The translations under genes and the position numbers were made by a program. A DNA stretch of 57,417 bases from DATKPC01 sp035524275 (GTDB taxonomy: Bacteria; Pseudomonadota; Gammaproteobacteria; Burkholderiales; Burkholderiaceae_F), in the NCBI GenBank assembly GCA_035524275.1, contig DATKPC010000102.1, positions 1 through 57,417 of the forward strand. The letters run 5' to 3'. The stretch's first letter is position 1, and every line of letters starts with the position of its first letter. Positions 8,612-16,110 of this stretch are shown in pieces. Under the pieces are notes generated by a model, which saw nothing but the letters and a program-made list of their open reading frames with translations, was not told where the DNA came from and ran no database searches.

Positions 8612-9403
8612 TCAGCGCGCAACACGGCCGGCCTGCCGCGCGAGCAGGTCGAAGTGGCGTGCATAGCGCGGCTCCAGCGCGTCGAGAGCGAGCCAGATCA
8701 GGAAGTCCGCCGAATTGAAATCGGGGTCCCAGGCCGGTTCGCCGCAGACCCGCGCGCCGCAACGCAGGTAGCCCTTGATCAACGGCGGCATCTCGCCCGC
8801 CGCCGCGCGGTCGATGCGCTCGAAAGGGAAAGCGTGGTGCGGGAACACGCGGTATTCCGGATCCGTCATGACCGCGGCGAGTTCGTGACGCACCCAGGCC
8901 GCCTGGTGTCCGCCGTCGGCGAGCGGCACGCTTCCGCAGCCGATGAGGTGCCGGTAACCGGCCTGCCGCATGTACTGCGCGAGGCCGGCCCAAAGCAACA
9001 TGATCGCGGCGCCGGTCCGGTAGTCGCGATGCACGCAGGAGCGGCCGATCTCGATCATCGACGGCCGCAGGTGCGCGAGCCGCGAGAGATCGAACTCGCC
9101 GTCGGCGTAGAGGCGGCCGACGGCGCGGGCGCCGTGCGGCGGCAGGATCCGATACGTGCCGACGATCCGCAGCGTCTCCTCGTCGCGGACGACGAGGTGG
9201 TCGCAATAGGCATCGAACTCGTCCTGGTCCAGGCCGCCGGAGTCGCCGAGCCGCGCGCCCATCTCCTCGGCGAAAACCTTGTAGCGCAGCCGCTGCGCGT
9301 CCTCGATCTCGGAGGCGCCGCGCGCGAGCTGCACCGACAGGCGCTGCGGCGGCGTGGCGACGTTCGTCTCGATGCGCGGCAGGCCGCCCTTGGTCTCGAT
9401 CAT
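8612..9403 (-). CDS. olsB: OlsB-like GNAT acyltransferase (ornithine lipid synthesis)
   Basis: A 263-residue protein resembling L-ornithine N-acyltransferase (OlsB, hemolysin-type GNAT fold), which makes lyso-ornithine lipid from 3-hydroxyacyl-ACP. Characteristic segments are RLRYKVFAEEMGA, DEFDAYCDHLVVRD, VGTYRILPP, EIGRSCVHRDYRTG and LIKGYLRCGARVCGEPAWD. I chose ATG 9403 (MIETKGG) because a CTGGAG site sits 8 nt before it, rather than the GTG three codons upstream. No olsA lies beside it, so the acyl acceptor is inferred from family likeness only. Confidence 0.8.
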   Translation of the reverse strand: MIETKGGLPRIETNVATPPQRLSVQLARGASEIEDAQRLRYKVFAEEMGARLGDSGGLDQDEFDAYCDHLVVRDEETLRIVGTYRILPPHGARAVGRLYADGEFDLSRLAHLRPSMIEIGRSCVHRDYRTGAAIMLLWAGLAQYMRQAGYRHLIGCGSVPLADGGHQAAWVRHELAAVMTDPEYRVFPHHAFPFERIDRAAAGEMPPLIKGYLRCGARVCGEPAWDPDFNSADFLIWLALDALEPRYARHFDLLARQAGRVAR

Positions 9404-9613
9404 TGGCAACACTCCAGGGTTGTCGCCGCGGCGATCCGCCGTCGTTCGTGCCGAACCGGTGATCGCCGCCGCTGAAGACTGCGCGAGACCTTAGGGGCGG
9501 ACGTTGTCGTCCGGATGAAAACGCGGTGACGCGACGGTGACGACGGCAGGCTTCGCGTGTCGCACGGTCCGTCGCCGATGACCCCTTTGGCGGTCGTGTA
9601 TCATTCGCGGCCC

Positions 9614-9690
9614 AGGCGCGTAGCTCAGCTGGTTAGAGCACCACCTTGACATGGTGGGGGTCGTTGGTTCGAGTCCAATCGCGCCTACCA
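9614..9690 (+). tRNA. tRNA-Val(GAC)
   Basis: A 77-nt cloverleaf: acceptor AGGCGCG pairs with CGCGCCT, the D-arm is TAGCTCAGCTGGTTAGAGC, and the anticodon stem CCACC/GGTGG encloses TTGACAT (anticodon GAC). The T-arm has GGTTCGAGTCC, and the 3' ACCA is encoded. A TATCAT hexamer at 9599-9604 is placed correctly for a -10 element. Confidence 0.97.
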
Positions 9691-9701
9691 ACACCCATGG
9701 C

Positions 9702-9732
9702 CGGACCGCTCGCGGCAAACGCGAGCGGTCCG
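9702..9732 (+). terminator. Strong hairpin after tRNA-Val
   Basis: CGGACCGCTCGCG (9702-9714) and CGCGAGCGGTCCG (9720-9732) are a perfect 13-bp inverted repeat with loop GCAAA, starting 11 nt after the tRNA. There is no T-tract. It may limit read-through into the phosphoribosyltransferase gene or mark the 3' end for processing. Confidence 0.6.
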
Positions 9733-9755
9733 ATCCCTCGCGACGGGCTTTCTGC

Positions 9756-10448
9756 TTGAAGGCCTTTGCCGACCGCGCCGAAGCTGGCCGCCGCCTTGCG
9801 GAGCGACTGCTGTCGCGACGCTTCGTCGATCCGGTCGTCCTCGCGTTGCCGCGCGGCGGCGTTCCCGTCGCCGCCGAGATCGCGCTGCGCCTGAATGCAC
9901 CGCTCGACCTGCTGATGGTCCGTAAGATCGGCGCGCCGGGCGAACCGGAACTCGCCGTGGGCGCCGTCGCTGACGGGGCCGCACCGCAGATCGTCGTCGA
10001 CGAGGAGTTGGCGCGGTTGCTCGGCGTTGACCGTCACGACATCGAGGTGCAGGCGTCGCGCGAACTGGCGGAAATCGCGCGGCGACGCGCGGCCTACCTG
10101 GCCGGCCGTGCCGCCGTGGCGCTCGCGGGGCGCACCGTGATCCTCGTCGACGACGGCATCGCGACCGGATCGACGGTCCGTGCCGCGTTGCAGGTGCTGC
10201 GACGCGCCGCGGCGGAGCGGATCGTGCTGGCCGTCCCGGTCGCGCCGCGCGAGGCGCTCGCCCGGTTGCGCGCCGACGTCGACGAGATCGTCTGCCTCGC
10301 GCAGCCGGATCCTTTCCGTGCGGTCGGCGTGCACTACGCGGACTTTCATCAGGTCCCCGACGACGAAGTGGTCGCGCTGCTCGACGCGGCGAACGCGCGC
10401 GCGGCGCGCCCGCCGGATCGTCCGGACCGCGGCCCGACCGGCGCGTGA
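9756..10448 (+). CDS. Phosphoribosyltransferase-family protein
   Basis: About 230 residues with a type I phosphoribosyltransferase fold. VILVDDGIATGSTV is the PRPP-binding loop with its acidic pair, and DLLMVRKIGAPGEPELAVGAV matches stand-alone phosphoribosyltransferases found in stress islands. The open frame begins inside tRNA-Val, so the start is uncertain; TTG 9756 (LKAFADRAEAG) is the first plausible start after the hairpin. It lies 21 bp before a PRPP-synthetase-like gene, suggesting an operon. The acceptor base is unknown. Confidence 0.78.
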   Translation: MKAFADRAEAGRRLAERLLSRRFVDPVVLALPRGGVPVAAEIALRLNAPLDLLMVRKIGAPGEPELAVGAVADGAAPQIVVDEELARLLGVDRHDIEVQASRELAEIARRRAAYLAGRAAVALAGRTVILVDDGIATGSTVRAALQVLRRAAAERIVLAVPVAPREALARLRADVDEIVCLAQPDPFRAVGVHYADFHQVPDDEVVALLDAANARAARPPDRPDRGPTGA

Positions 10449-10469
10449 CCGGGACCGAAGGAGCATCAG

Positions 10470-11429
10470 GTGCAGATCTACGGACTGGATCCCGAACCGG
10501 AATTCGCGCGCGCTCTTGCCGCGCGACTCGACCGCGAACCGTCGCCGCTTGAAGCGCGGCGCTTTGCCGATGGCGAGGGCAAGCTCAGGCCGCTCGTCGA
10601 TCCGCGCGGCGCCGATGCCTATGTCGTGCAGGGGCTGCACGGCGGCCCGCAGGACAGCCCGCACGACAAGCTCGCGCGGCTGCTGATGTTCATCGCGACG
10701 CTGCGGGACCATGGCGCGGCGCGCGTGACGGCCGTGGTCCCGTACCTGGCTTACGCGCGCAAGGACCGCCAGACCCATCCGTTCGACCCGGTCAACCTCC
10801 GCTATGTCGCGATGCTCTTCGAGGCTGTCGGCACCGCGCAGCTGATGACGCTCGAGGTCCACAATGTGGCGGCATTCCAGAACGCGTTCCGCTGCCCGAC
10901 CTGGCACCTGCCCGCGCAGCATGCGTTCGGCGACGAAGCGCGGCGGCTTGCCGGCGACGGGCCGCTCGCCGTCGCGTCGCCGGACCCCGGAGGCGTGAAG
11001 CGCGCGCAGCTGTGGCGCGAGTCCCTCGAGGGCGACCTGCGGCGGCCGGTCGGATTCGCCATGGTCGACAAGCGCCGCCACGAGGGCGTCGTGAGCGGCA
11101 TTGCGGGCGTTGCCGGCGACGTTCGCGAGGCGACCGTGATCCTGGTCGACGACCTCATCGCGAGCGGCGAGACGATGCAGCGCGCCGCGGCGGCGCTCGT
11201 CGCCTGCGGCGCGCGGCGCGTCGTCGCGTGCGCCGCGCACGGCCTGTTCGTCGAGCCGGCGGAGCAGGTCCTGCTCGACGAGAACATCGCCGAGATCGTC
11301 GTCAGCGACGCGGTGCCGACGTTTCGCGTCGCGCGCGGCAGCCCGCTGCGGCGCAAGCTGCGCGTCGTCTCGTGCGTCGACCTGTTCGCGACGGCGATCC
11401 GCCGCAGCCACGAGGCGCTGCGCCGTTGA
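10470..11429 (+). CDS. Ribose-phosphate pyrophosphokinase-like protein
   Basis: 319 residues related to PRPP synthetase (ribose 5-phosphate + ATP to PRPP + AMP). Visible motifs are RRFADGEGKLRPLVDPRGAD (flexible loop and N domain), VVPYLAYARKDRQT (ATP region) and VILVDDLIASGETM (PRPP loop). The start is GTG with AAGGAG upstream. The DRQT segment and a VASPDPGG variant in place of the usual V-x-P-D-x-G-G suggest a divergent, accessory copy rather than the housekeeping prs. It pairs with the phosphoribosyltransferase just upstream. Confidence 0.82.
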   Translation: MQIYGLDPEPEFARALAARLDREPSPLEARRFADGEGKLRPLVDPRGADAYVVQGLHGGPQDSPHDKLARLLMFIATLRDHGAARVTAVVPYLAYARKDRQTHPFDPVNLRYVAMLFEAVGTAQLMTLEVHNVAAFQNAFRCPTWHLPAQHAFGDEARRLAGDGPLAVASPDPGGVKRAQLWRESLEGDLRRPVGFAMVDKRRHEGVVSGIAGVAGDVREATVILVDDLIASGETMQRAAAALVACGARRVVACAAHGLFVEPAEQVLLDENIAEIVVSDAVPTFRVARGSPLRRKLRVVSCVDLFATAIRRSHEALRR

Positions 11430-11461
11430 CCGGCGTTCCGGCCGGCGCGGCGCGAGGTCCC

Positions 11462-11475
11462 TTGATCCAGCGCAG
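11462..11475 (+). promoter_or_regulatory. Possible FNR/CRP-type half-site before the HPF gene
   Basis: TTGATCCAGCGCAG has a perfect left half of the FNR/ANR consensus (TTGAT-N4-ATCAA) and a weak right half. It lies about 100 bp before the ribosome-hibernation gene. This is a weak candidate noted for its stress-cluster context. Confidence 0.25.
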
Positions 11476-11575
11476 ACGGCGCCGCGCGCGCGTTGATTAG
11501 GATGGGTTGTCGTCGCGATGACAGGCGCCGCAGGCCAATGAGGCGGCGCGATCGCTCACATCACGAGGAGGCGCG

Positions 11576-11890
11576 ATGAAGCTTCCCTTCCAGGTTTTCT
11601 TCCATGGCATGGAACCCTCGGAAGCGGTCGAGGCGGCCGCCCGGGAACGGCTGCAGAAGCTCGAGCAGCTGCGCTCCGACATCGTCTCGTGCCGCGTTTC
11701 GGTCGAACTGCAGCAGCGTCACCAGCGACAGGGGCGCCCGTTCGGCGTGCGCATCGACCTGACCGTGCCGGGCCGCGAGCTGGCCGTCACGCATACGGAG
11801 AACGAGGACGTCTATGTCGCGCTGCGCGACGCGTTCGATGACATGAGGCGCCGGCTGCAGGCGCTCGGCGACGCCGACCGCCGGCGCTGA
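11576..11890 (+). CDS. HPF/RaiA-family ribosome-associated protein
   Basis: A 104-residue short-form hibernation factor-like protein, expected to bind the 30S subunit and protect idle ribosomes. The family outline is visible: a beta strand with HGMEPSEAVEAAARERLQKL (helix 1), SCRVSVELQQRHQRQGRPFGVRIDLTVP strands, and VYVALRDAFDDMRRRL (helix 2). GAGGAGG lies just before the ATG. It follows the phosphoribosyltransferase/PRPP genes after 146 bp, a gap with a possible FNR half-site, so it may have its own promoter. Confidence 0.88.
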   Translation: MKLPFQVFFHGMEPSEAVEAAARERLQKLEQLRSDIVSCRVSVELQQRHQRQGRPFGVRIDLTVPGRELAVTHTENEDVYVALRDAFDDMRRRLQALGDADRRR

Positions 11891-11920
11891 AGGGGGGCGT
11901 GGGGTGCCGGATTGACACCC

Positions 11921-12043
11921 TCTCCCCCGGCCCCTCTCCCGCTGGCGCGGGCGAGGGGAGTCCCGGCGTTAGCCGTGGTGACAACGTCTTGAGTTTCGAC
12001 GCCGAAACTCCCCTCGCCCGCGAAGCGGGAAAGGGCGGGGGGG
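11921..12043. repeat. Imperfect inverted-repeat intergenic element
   Basis: The left arm (11921-11961) and right arm (12007-12043) are imperfect reverse complements: CTCCCGC..GCGGGCGAGGGGAGT faces ACTCCCCTCGCCCGCGAAGCGGGA. About 45 nt separate them, including a TTTCGACGCCGAAA palindrome. Its place between a + strand and a - strand gene, its size and its symmetry suggest a REP/MITE-type element. It could also act as a two-way terminator. Confidence 0.65.
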
Positions 12044-12073
12044 TCACCCCGGCGGAATCCTACGTCCGACGCC

Positions 12074-13801
12074 TCACCCCATCGTCGCCGCGAGCAACGG
12101 CCGCAACGCCGGCAGCGGACGCGCATTGAGCACGTCGTCGGCCGTCAGCCAGCCGCGGCGCGCCTGGTTGACGCCCAGCGCCAGGTGGTCGAATTCCAAG
12201 CCGCTGTGCGCGTCCGAATCGATCGCGACGAGGATTCCCTCGTCGCGCGCCATGCGGCACGCCACGTCCGTGAGGTCCAGGCGCGTCGGTTGCGCGTTGA
12301 GTTCCAGGAAGCAGCCGCGCTGCCGCGCCTTGCGCATCACGCGCAGCAGGTCGATGTCGTAGCCGGGGCGGTCGTCGACGAGGCGCCCGGTCGGATGCGC
12401 GAGGATCGTGAAGTGGCGGTTGTCCATCGCCCGCAGCACGCGGTCGGTCTGTTTCGCGCGCGGCAGGTCGAACCGGTGGTGAACGGCGCCTACGACGAGG
12501 TCCAGGCGCGCGAGGATCGAGTCCGGCAGGTCGAGCGTCCCGTCTTCCAGGATATCGACCTCGATGCCCTTCAGCACCGTGAATCCGCGCAACGTGGCGT
12601 TGATCCGGTCGATGTGGTCGATCTGCCGCTCCAGGCGCCCGGGGTCGAGGCCGTGGGCGATCGCCAGGCGGCGGGAGTGATCGGTGACGGCGAGATAGGT
12701 GAGGCCGCGCTCGCGCGCGGCGGCGACCATGTCCTCGATGCTGGCCCGGCCGTCGCTGTCCCGCGTGTGCACGTGCAGATCGCCTCGCAGGTCCTCGCGC
12801 CCGACGAGTTGCGGCAGGCGTCGCGCGCGAGCGGCCTCGATCTCGCCGCGGTCCTCGCGCAGTGCCGGATCGATCCACGGCAGGCCGATGCTCGCGTAGA
12901 CCGATTCCTCGGTCTCGCCGGCCACGCGTTGTTCGCCACGGTAGACGCCGTATTCGTTCAACTTCAGGCCGCGTTCCTGCCCGAGGCGGCGCAGCGCGAT
13001 GTCGTGCGCCTTCGATCCGGTGAAGTAGACCCACGCCGCGCCGAAGCTCTCCGGCGCGACGACCCGCAGGTCGACCTGCATCCCGTTGCGCAGGACGACG
13101 CTTGCTTTCGTGTCGCCGCTCGCCAGCACGTCGCGGACATCGTCGTGACGCGTGAAGCGTTCGATGACCGTCGCGCCGTCGCGCGCGGCCGCCAACAGGT
13201 CGATGTCCCCGACCGTCTCGCGCAGCCGTCGCAGGCTGCCGGCCGCGACGGCCCGTTGCACGTCCGGGATCCGGCACAGGAAGGCCAGCAGGTCGTCGGC
13301 GACGGCGAGCGCCGCGGCGATCGGGAAGCGGCGATCCTGCGCCAGGCGCGTCGCGGTCGCCTCCAGGATCTTCGCTTCGAGCGTCGGGCCGAAGCCGGGC
13401 ACGCCGCGTAGGCGACCCTGCTGGGCGGCATCGCGGAGCTGGTCGAGCGACCGGATGTCGAGCGCCTGGTAGAGCGCGCGCACGCGTTTCGGACCGAGCC
13501 CCGGTATCGCCAGCAGCGCGCCGATCGCCGGCGGCAGTTCCTTGTGCAGCCGGACCAGCAGCGCACAGGTGCCGGTCCGGACGACCTCGGCGATCTTCGC
13601 GGCGAGGTCGGGTCCGATGCCCGGAAGCGCATCCAGGTCGGCGCCGTCGGCGACCATCTTCCGCACGCTCGCGCCGAGTTCCTGCAGCGTGCGCGCGGCG
13701 TTGCGGTACGCGCGCACGCGGAACGGATTCGCACCCTGGATCTCGAGCAGGTCGGCGATCTCCTCGAAGACCGCGGCGACGTCGGCGTTGGCGAGCGGCA
13801 T
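12074..13801 (-). CDS. polX: DNA polymerase/3'-5' exonuclease PolX
   Basis: A 575-residue family X polymerase fused to a PHP phosphoesterase domain, as in bacterial base-excision-repair PolX. Helix-hairpin-helix motifs appear as LPGIGPDLAAKI, IPGLGPKRVRAL and VPGFGPTLEAKI (about 55-150). The palm has AGSLRRLRETVGDIDLL with the metal-binding GDIDLL. The PHP domain (about 335-575) has DLHVHTRDSDG, TDHSRRL, GIEVDIL, HPTGR and DSDAHS. The domain order and length match the family. It is divergent from the thrS leader. Confidence 0.94.
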   Translation of the reverse strand: MPLANADVAAVFEEIADLLEIQGANPFRVRAYRNAARTLQELGASVRKMVADGADLDALPGIGPDLAAKIAEVVRTGTCALLVRLHKELPPAIGALLAIPGLGPKRVRALYQALDIRSLDQLRDAAQQGRLRGVPGFGPTLEAKILEATATRLAQDRRFPIAAALAVADDLLAFLCRIPDVQRAVAAGSLRRLRETVGDIDLLAAARDGATVIERFTRHDDVRDVLASGDTKASVVLRNGMQVDLRVVAPESFGAAWVYFTGSKAHDIALRRLGQERGLKLNEYGVYRGEQRVAGETEESVYASIGLPWIDPALREDRGEIEAARARRLPQLVGREDLRGDLHVHTRDSDGRASIEDMVAAARERGLTYLAVTDHSRRLAIAHGLDPGRLERQIDHIDRINATLRGFTVLKGIEVDILEDGTLDLPDSILARLDLVVGAVHHRFDLPRAKQTDRVLRAMDNRHFTILAHPTGRLVDDRPGYDIDLLRVMRKARQRGCFLELNAQPTRLDLTDVACRMARDEGILVAIDSDAHSGLEFDHLALGVNQARRGWLTADDVLNARPLPALRPLLAATMG

Positions 13802-13951
13802 GCCGGAAAGCTAGCGTTGGCGGCACCCTGGCGGGTTGACGCAACGCATGGGCGGGGCCGGCCGGTGGTGTTCGATCGCGTTCGCGCCTACAATCGCGGC
13901 CTGCCGAACGCGCGACGCGCCCGTGGTTTTTCGTGGCGCGCGGAGGGCCGA

Positions 13952-14002
13952 AAACCCGCAGCAGGCAGAAACCCGCCGTCGGCAGAAACCCCGCAGCGGG
14001 CA
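13952..14002 (+). repeat. Three tandem 17-bp repeats in the thrS leader
   Basis: AAACCCGCAGCAGGCAG (13952-13968), AAACCCGCCGTCGGCAG (13969-13985) and AAACCCCGCAGCGGGCA (13986-14002) are three adjacent, slightly diverged copies. They lie between the putative promoter and the leader peptide, so they would be in the 5' UTR of thrS. Confidence 0.75.
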
Positions 14003-14013
14003 ATTAACCCACG

Positions 14014-14123
14014 GAACCGCACTCGAGGTCGGATACGTCGCGATGAAGACCACCGGGCGAACTACGCCGCGCCGTTGCGCACGCTGACTCCGATCCGCCA
14101 GTCATCGAAAGGAAGTGCGGTTC
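14014..14123 (+). promoter_or_regulatory. Predicted antiterminator pairing for thrS attenuation
   Basis: GAACCGCACT (14014-14023), upstream of the leader ORF, is perfectly complementary over 10 nt to AGTGCGGTTC (14114-14123), most of which is the 5' arm of the terminator. Pairing of these two segments would exclude the terminator hairpin. TGACT/AGTCA (14085-14089/14100-14104) could form a pause hairpin just after the leader ORF. The complementarity is visible; the mechanism is inferred. Confidence 0.6.
14043..14087 (+). CDS. Threonine-rich leader peptide of thrS
   Basis: A 14-codon ORF, MKTTGRTTPRRCAR, with 4 threonines arranged as two Thr-Thr pairs. The ATG follows a GAGGT site about 10 nt upstream, and the TGA stop lies 21 nt before the start of the terminator stem. 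Four Thr codons in 14, directly before a terminator and the threonyl-tRNA synthetase gene, is the classic layout of a transcription-attenuation leader. Ribosome stalling at Thr codons when charged tRNA-Thr is scarce would favour read-through into thrS. Translation is inferred. Confidence 0.75.
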   Translation: MKTTGRTTPRRCAR

Positions 14124-14142
14124 GGCCGCACTTCCTTTTTTT
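14108..14142 (+). terminator. Intrinsic terminator/attenuator before thrS
   Basis: AAAGGAAGTGCGG (14108-14120) pairs with CCGCACTTCCTTT (14126-14138), a perfect 13-bp stem with loop TTCGG, followed by a T-run to 14142. It ends 16 nt before the thrS ATG. A terminator here would block thrS unless it is regulated. Confidence 0.85.
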
Positions 14143-14158
14143 CTTCGACGAGTAGACG

Positions 14159-16090
14159 ATGCCCACGATTTCGCTTCCGGACGGCTCGCGCCGGACCTAC
14201 GAAGCCCCGTTGTCGGTCGGCGACGTCGCCGCCTCGATCGGGCCCGGCCTGGCCAAGGCCGCACTCGCCGGACGCGTCGATGGCCGGCTCGTCGACCTCT
14301 CGCACCGCGTCGATCGCGATGCGGCGGTCGAGGTCGTCACCGACCGCGACGCCGCGGGCCTCGAGATCCTGCGCCATTCGACGGCGCACCTGCTGGCGTA
14401 CGCCGTGAAGGAGCTCTTCCCGGACGCGCAGGTGACGATCGGTCCGGTCATCGAGAACGGCTTCTACTACGACTTCGCCTATCGGCGGCCGTTCACGCCG
14501 GAGGACCTCGCGGCCATCGAGGCGCGGATGGCGCAGATCGCGCGGCGCGACGAGCGCGTCGTGCGCGAGGAGTGGCGGCGCGACGACGCCGTGAAGTACT
14601 TCGAGTCGATTGGCGAGCGCTACAAGGCGGAGATCATTGGCGCGATCCCCGCCGGCGAGACGATTTCGCTGTACCGCGAGGGGTCGTTCGTCGACCTCTG
14701 CCGCGGGCCGCACGTGCCGTCGACCGGGCGGCTGAAGGTCTTCAAGCTGATGAAGGTCGCCGGGGCCTACTGGCGCGGCGACAGCCGCAACGAAATGCTG
14801 CAGCGGATCTACGGCACCGCCTGGGCGCGCAAGGAGGAGCAGGACGCGTACCTGAAGATGCTGGAGGAGGCGGAGAAGCGCGACCACCGGCGGCTGGGTC
14901 GCGAACTCGATCTCTTCCACATGCAGGACGAGGCGCCGGGCCTGATCTTCTGGCACCCGAAGGGCTGGACGATCTGGCAGCAGGTCGAGCAGTACATGCG
15001 GCGTGTCTACCAGGACAACGGCTACCACGAAGTCAAGGCGCCGCAGATCCTCGACCGCACGCTGTGGGAGCGCACGGGGCACTGGGAGAACTACCGCGAA
15101 AACATGTTCACGACGGAGTCGGAGAACCGCTACTACGCGCTGAAGCCGATGAACTGCCCCGGTCACGTGCAGATCTACAACGCGGCGTTGCATTCCTACC
15201 GCGAGCTTCCGCTGCGCTACGGCGAGTTCGGCCAGTGCCATCGCAACGAGCCGTCCGGCGCGTTGCACGGCATCATGCGCGTGCGCGGCTTTACGCAGGA
15301 CGACGGCCATATCTTCTGCACCGAGGACCAGATCCTGCCGGAATGCGTCGACTACACGGCACTCCTGCAGCGCGTCTACCGCGACTTCGGCTTCGAGCAG
15401 ATCGCCTACAAGGTCGCGCTTCGACCGGAGAAGCGGATCGGCTCCGACGAGATCTGGGACAAGGCGGAATCGGCGCTGATCGAATCGCTTCGGCGCTCCG
15501 GCTGCCAGTTCGAGCAGGTGCCGGGCGAGGGCGCCTTCTATGGCCCGAAGATCGAGTACCACCTGAAGGACTCGATCGGCCGGTCCTGGCAACTCGGGAC
15601 GATGCAGGTCGACTTCTTCATGCCCGGGCGCCTGGGCGCGGAGTACGTCGCGGAGGACAACGCGCGGCGCGTTCCGGTGATGCTGCATCGGGCGATCATC
15701 GGCTCGCTCGAACGTTTCGTCGGGGTCCTGATCGAGAACTACGCGGGTGCGATGCCGCCGTGGCTCGCGCCGCTGCAGGCCGCGGTCGCGACGATTTCCG
15801 AAGGCCAATCCAACTACGCGACGGCGGTTGCACAAACGCTGAAAAAACAAGGCTTTAGGGTTGAGCCGGATTTGCGCAACGAAAAGATCACGTATAAAAT
15901 TCGCAGTCTTGCCTTGCAAAAGCCGCCCTATATCCTCGTCGTCGGGGACAAGGAGGCTGCTGCAGGGACGGTGGCCGTGCGCACCCGAGGAAGCCAGGAG
16001 GCGCGGGTGATGCCGCTCGGCGAGTTCGCGACGTTGCTGAAGGACGACGTCGAGACTCGCCGCAACGTCGGCGGCGCGGCCGGACATTGA
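14159..16090 (+). CDS. thrS: Threonyl-tRNA synthetase
   Basis: A 643-residue class II synthetase that charges tRNA-Thr. The TGS domain comes first (MPTISLPDGSRRTYEAPLSV). Next is the editing domain with the zinc-ligand-like HSTAHLLAYAVKELFP and CRGPHVPSTG. The catalytic core has motif 2 (FGQCHRNEPSGALHGIMRVR, with MNCPGH before it) and motif 3, and the anticodon-binding domain closes the protein. Near the 3' end (about 15830-15915) base composition drops and TTT, AAA, TTG and CAA codons appear, unlike the rest; this patch has a promoter-like sequence. infC starts 20 bp after the stop. Confidence 0.98.
   Translation: MPTISLPDGSRRTYEAPLSVGDVAASIGPGLAKAALAGRVDGRLVDLSHRVDRDAAVEVVTDRDAAGLEILRHSTAHLLAYAVKELFPDAQVTIGPVIENGFYYDFAYRRPFTPEDLAAIEARMAQIARRDERVVREEWRRDDAVKYFESIGERYKAEIIGAIPAGETISLYREGSFVDLCRGPHVPSTGRLKVFKLMKVAGAYWRGDSRNEMLQRIYGTAWARKEEQDAYLKMLEEAEKRDHRRLGRELDLFHMQDEAPGLIFWHPKGWTIWQQVEQYMRRVYQDNGYHEVKAPQILDRTLWERTGHWENYRENMFTTESENRYYALKPMNCPGHVQIYNAALHSYRELPLRYGEFGQCHRNEPSGALHGIMRVRGFTQDDGHIFCTEDQILPECVDYTALLQRVYRDFGFEQIAYKVALRPEKRIGSDEIWDKAESALIESLRRSGCQFEQVPGEGAFYGPKIEYHLKDSIGRSWQLGTMQVDFFMPGRLGAEYVAEDNARRVPVMLHRAIIGSLERFVGVLIENYAGAMPPWLAPLQAAVATISEGQSNYATAVAQTLKKQGFRVEPDLRNEKITYKIRSLALQKPPYILVVGDKEAAAGTVAVRTRGSQEARVMPLGEFATLLKDDVETRRNVGGAAGH
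15872..15900 (+). promoter_or_regulatory. Predicted internal promoter for infC inside thrS
   Basis: TTGCGC (15872-15877), a 17-nt spacer and TAAAAT (15895-15900) form a sigma-70-like promoter within an AT-richer patch of thrS. It is about 210 bp upstream of infC. In E. coli, infC is also served by promoters within thrS, which supports this reading. Confidence 0.5.
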
Positions 16091-16110
16091 CTTTGACGGA
16101 GTGAAAAGCC

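Larger units (their letters stand above)
13802..14158 (+). other. Gene-poor thrS upstream region with attenuator leader
   Basis: This 357-bp gap between polX and thrS contains a possible -10 hexamer TACAAT (13889-13894), three 17-bp tandem repeats, a 14-codon leader ORF and a terminator, each listed separately. The sequence is less GC-rich than its surroundings around 13920-14010. I see no other gene. Confidence 0.7.

Noticed and set aside
9651..9755. Protein start for the phosphoribosyltransferase inside tRNA-Val
   Set aside because: The frame merely runs open through the tRNA and hairpin; the encoded residues are not conserved family sequence.
14014..14142. T-box riboswitch for thrS
   Set aside because: No T-box sequence or specifier stem-loop is visible, and the organism is a proteobacterium; the short Thr-rich ORF explains the layout better.
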